Shown here: positions 6,840-7,679 of the stretch, one piece after another | How the letters are laid out: every line of letters begins with the position of its first letter | Position numbering within the stretch: the stretch's first letter is position 1 | From: an uncultured Lachnospiraceae bacterium | Lineage (GTDB): Bacteria; Bacillota; Clostridia; Lachnospirales; Lachnospiraceae | Direction: 5' to 3' | Length of the DNA stretch: 7,679 nucleotides | Assembly: GCA_902766845.1 (NCBI GenBank) | Contig: CACXFD010000150.1 | Coordinates: forward strand, 1-7,679 | Notes under the pieces: generated by a model | What the model was told of the DNA's origin: nothing | Seen by the model: only the letters and a program-made list of their open reading frames with translations | Databases searched by the model: none | Program-made: the position numbers and the translations under genes

Positions 6840-6902
6840 GAAGACCCGTGACCGGAACGGGAAAGCCCGTGACCGGAGCGGGGAGACCGTTGACCGGAAC
6901 GG
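6840..6902 (+). repeat. Three 21-bp tandem repeats in the proS 3' flank
   Basis: Three head-to-tail units at 6840-6860, 6861-6881 and 6882-6902 share the core GACCGGAACGG or close variants. A shortened, degenerate unit may precede them at 6824-6839. Each unit can fold into its own five-pair hairpin: CCCGT/ACGGG, CCCGT/GCGGG (one G-U pair) and CCGTT/AACGG around a GACCGG(A) loop. The stem sequence of the third unit differs on both arms so that pairing is kept. No coding frame is plausible here. They lie between the proS stop and the terminator. Confidence 0.8.
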
Positions 6903-6921
6903 AACAAGAAGAGAAATGGGA

Positions 6922-6952
6922 CAGGGCCTGCGGATCGGATCCGCAGGCCCTG
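6922..6952. terminator. Bidirectional rho-independent terminator between convergent genes
   Basis: CAGGGCCTGCGGA at 6922-6934 pairs perfectly with TCCGCAGGCCCTG at 6940-6952 around a five-base loop: a 13-pair GC-rich stem. On the plus strand it is followed by CTTTGTTA, ending the proS message. On the minus strand it is followed by a pyrimidine-rich tail (TCCCATTTCTCTTCTTG), about 60 bases after the DUF2325 stop. The tails are imperfect but the stem is very strong. Confidence 0.85.
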
Positions 6953-7011
6953 CTTTGTTATGGGGTCAAAGGGATATAGGAAGATCGGAAAGAAGGCTCC
7001 CGGGAGAGAGC

Positions 7012-7320
7012 TTACTGTACCAGCGCCGCACCGATCGCGCGGCACGCCGCAAGCTCATCGAGGAGCTTTTTCAGGGCGGCCATCGAACTGGAATGGCAGT
7101 GGGCGATCTTCGTATGAGGCCCGGCCGCGTTCATCGCGCACTGTACCATCTTGTGGGAGACCGTGCGAGTGAAGAAGACCAGCAGGTCCGGGTCTCCGAT
7201 CTTGCCCTGCAGCGTCCCCTTCATCTGGGTGAAGACCTTGGCGCGGCAGTGATACTGTTCACAGAGAGTCTTATAACGGCAGGCCATGCAGTCGTTCCCG
7301 CCGACGATCACGATGCTCAT
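7012..7320 (-). CDS. DUF2325 domain protein
   Basis: A 102-aa minus-strand protein that reads as a complete DUF2325 domain: it begins 'MSIVIVGGNDCMACRYKTLC', followed by 'CRAKVFTQMKG', 'IGDPDLLVFFTRTVSHKMV' and 'HCHSSSMAAL'. The family has no firmly established function. The fold looks Rossmann-like and the members are cytoplasmic, and I recall neighbours related to iron uptake in some Clostridia, which I could not check here. Cys11, Cys14, Cys20 and Cys25 near the N-terminus, together with the later His and Cys residues, could bind metal. The start at 7320 is set by AAGGAGGT (7325-7332) four bases upstream. The frame stays open upstream to an ATG at 7461, but that extension has no family resemblance. 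It is probably transcribed from the promoter at 7566-7594 through a leader of about 240 nt, and ends before the shared terminator. Confidence 0.88.
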   Translation of the reverse strand: MSIVIVGGNDCMACRYKTLCEQYHCRAKVFTQMKGTLQGKIGDPDLLVFFTRTVSHKMVQCAMNAAGPHTKIAHCHSSSMAALKKLLDELAACRAIGAALVQ

Positions 7321-7475
7321 ACGCACCTCCTTACGGCAAATAACAGGCAAAAGACAGGGAGAATACCAGGCAAAATGCATGACAGATACCGGGCAGATAC
7401 AGGAATGATCCCAGGCGAACACGTGACAAACAGTCGACCGGTATCCGGTAAAAGGCGGCAAAAACCCGGCGAAAG
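7321..7475 (-). other. Untranslated leader of the DUF2325 gene
   Basis: No recognisable gene. Two 23-bp degenerate direct repeats lie at 7345-7367 and 7368-7390: both begin AGGCAAAA and end ATACC on the plus strand, with differing centres. A shorter related piece follows at about 7391-7403. I saw no second good promoter between the operator at 7476 and the gene, so the message probably starts near 7559 and includes this stretch. A 71-codon minus frame (7532-7317) crosses it and ends by overlapping the DUF2325 start as ATGA, but has no ribosome binding site. Confidence 0.55.
7325..7332 (-). promoter_or_regulatory. Ribosome binding site of the DUF2325 gene
   Basis: Read on the minus strand this is AAGGAGGT, a near-complete match to the 16S anti-Shine-Dalgarno, four bases before the ATG at 7320. 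It rules against the longer start at 7461. Confidence 0.85.
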
Positions 7476-7491
7476 GTTAGCATCAACTAAC
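7476..7491. promoter_or_regulatory. Palindromic operator-like site 1
   Basis: GTTAG-CATCAA-CTAAC: the same two half-sites and spacer length as the site at 7541, with a different spacer sequence. The TTAG/CTAA half-sites recall those of DtxR/IdeR-type metal regulators, but the match is partial and the regulator is unknown. It lies about 70-85 nt downstream of the predicted transcription start. Confidence 0.55.
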
Positions 7492-7545
7492 TGCCAGGGA
7501 AAGAAGAAAGCCCCGCGCGGGGGCGCTGTCATCCATGGCAGTTAG
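7487..7545. repeat. Inverted repeat linking the two operator-like sites
   Basis: CTAACTGCCA at 7487-7496 is the exact reverse complement of TGGCAGTTAG at 7536-7545. With the outer GTTAG/CTAAC arms of the two palindromes, the whole segment 7476-7556 can form one long interrupted hairpin enclosing the GC stem at 7510-7524. Confidence 0.75.
7501..7524 (-). terminator. Possible leader terminator/attenuator
   Basis: On the minus strand GCCCC-CGCGC-GGGGC (7524-7510) forms a five-pair GC stem followed directly by TTTCTTCTTT. This resembles a rho-independent terminator placed about 35-60 nt after the predicted start, upstream of the DUF2325 gene. The stem is short and the T run is interrupted, so it may only attenuate. 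Confidence 0.5.
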
Positions 7546-7556
7546 CAATGACTAAC
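7541..7556. promoter_or_regulatory. Palindromic operator-like site 2, at the transcription start
   Basis: GTTAG-CAATGA-CTAAC, extended by one more pair (A7540/T7557). It begins nine bases downstream of the -10 hexamer, covering about +4 to +19, a classic repressor position. Its centre is 65 bp from that of site 1. Confidence 0.65.
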
Positions 7557-7565
7557 TTCAGACAC

Positions 7566-7594
7566 ACTATACACGCTCCGGCCGTTCCTGTCAA
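7566..7594 (-). promoter_or_regulatory. Sigma-70 promoter for the DUF2325 transcript
   Basis: On the minus strand TTGACA (7594-7589), a 17-base spacer and TATAGT (7571-7566): a perfect -35, a 5/6 -10 and ideal spacing. The expected start is near 7559. The T/A-rich stretch 'GATCAAAAAGCAC' lies just upstream. It is the best promoter in the window. Confidence 0.85.
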
Positions 7595-7601
7595 GTGCTT
7601 T

Positions 7602-7679
7602 TTGATCCGCGGGCCGTCCGTCGGACAGAGCCGATTTTTGGCGTCCGCGCCTTGATTTTCCCAACGGTTTGCCGTATAG
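7602..7679. other. Right edge, no recognisable gene
   Basis: Short minus-strand frames are open here to the window edge, but their translations match nothing I recognise. A weak GTCC-GTC-GGAC hairpin is at about 7616-7626. It may be intergenic or the tail of a gene outside the window. Confidence 0.4.

Noticed and set aside
6840..6902. CRISPR array
   Set aside because: The 21-bp units are directly adjacent with no spacers, and no cas genes are present.
7012..7461. Longer DUF2325 protein starting at 7461
   Set aside because: The extra 47 residues have no family resemblance and come from the repeat-containing leader. The strong ribosome binding site at 7325-7332 points to the start at 7320.
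6916..7545. Plus-strand open frame spanning the terminator and DUF2325 region (209 codons)
   Set aside because: It runs through the terminator hairpin and opposite the DUF2325 gene, with no ribosome binding site and no recognisable domain.
7476..7556. Miniature inverted-repeat transposon
   Set aside because: The inverted arms are tightly positioned at the promoter start, each arm is itself a palindrome, and there is no clear target duplication at the borders. A regulatory reading fits better, though only one copy was available to judge.

Overview
The window looks like a GC-rich member of the Bacillota, most likely a clostridial or Lachnospiraceae-type gut anaerobe. The evidence is the combination of HPr kinase/phosphorylase, a short-type MurB, the sporulation/division regulator WhiA, an HPr-family protein, an archaeal-type prolyl-tRNA synthetase and a DUF2325 protein. 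The genus cannot be fixed from the sequence alone. No tRNA, rRNA, CRISPR array or insertion sequence is visible.

Positions 2-5298 hold a tightly packed plus-strand cluster: the 3' end of uvrC (excision repair), hprK, murB (cell-wall precursor synthesis), whiA, a small HPr-like gene, and a flavoprotein of the COG2509 type. Two neighbouring pairs overlap by ATGA (uvrC/hprK and whiA/HPr-like), and the flavoprotein start lies 17 bases after the HPr-like stop behind a near-perfect ribosome binding site. HprK is the enzyme that would phosphorylate the serine of the HPr-like protein, so the cluster pairs a regulatory kinase with its probable substrate. rapZ and yvcK, common companions of whiA, are not between murB and whiA.

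The most notable protein is the HPr-like one. It keeps the regulatory serine segment but has lost the catalytic histidine, the following arginine and proline, and contains no histidine at all. It is therefore Crh-like: probably a signalling protein, not a sugar phosphotransferase carrier.

Positions 5374-6810 encode a type 3 (archaeal/eukaryotic-like) ProRS with an apparently complete C-terminal zinc site. Its 3' flank carries three 21-bp tandem repeats and then a strong hairpin that can serve as a two-way terminator, because the next gene converges on it.

The right end is a minus-strand transcription unit. A textbook sigma-70 promoter (TTGACA-N17-TATAGT) at 7566-7594 faces a 102-aa DUF2325 protein at 7012-7320, leaving a leader of about 240 nt. 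The leader contains two copies of the palindrome GTTAG-N6-CTAAC flanking a GC hairpin with a T-rich tail, which together form a larger inverted repeat. This is an unexplained regulatory structure: operator plus possible attenuator, perhaps metal-responsive. Nothing recognisable is encoded in 7602-7679.
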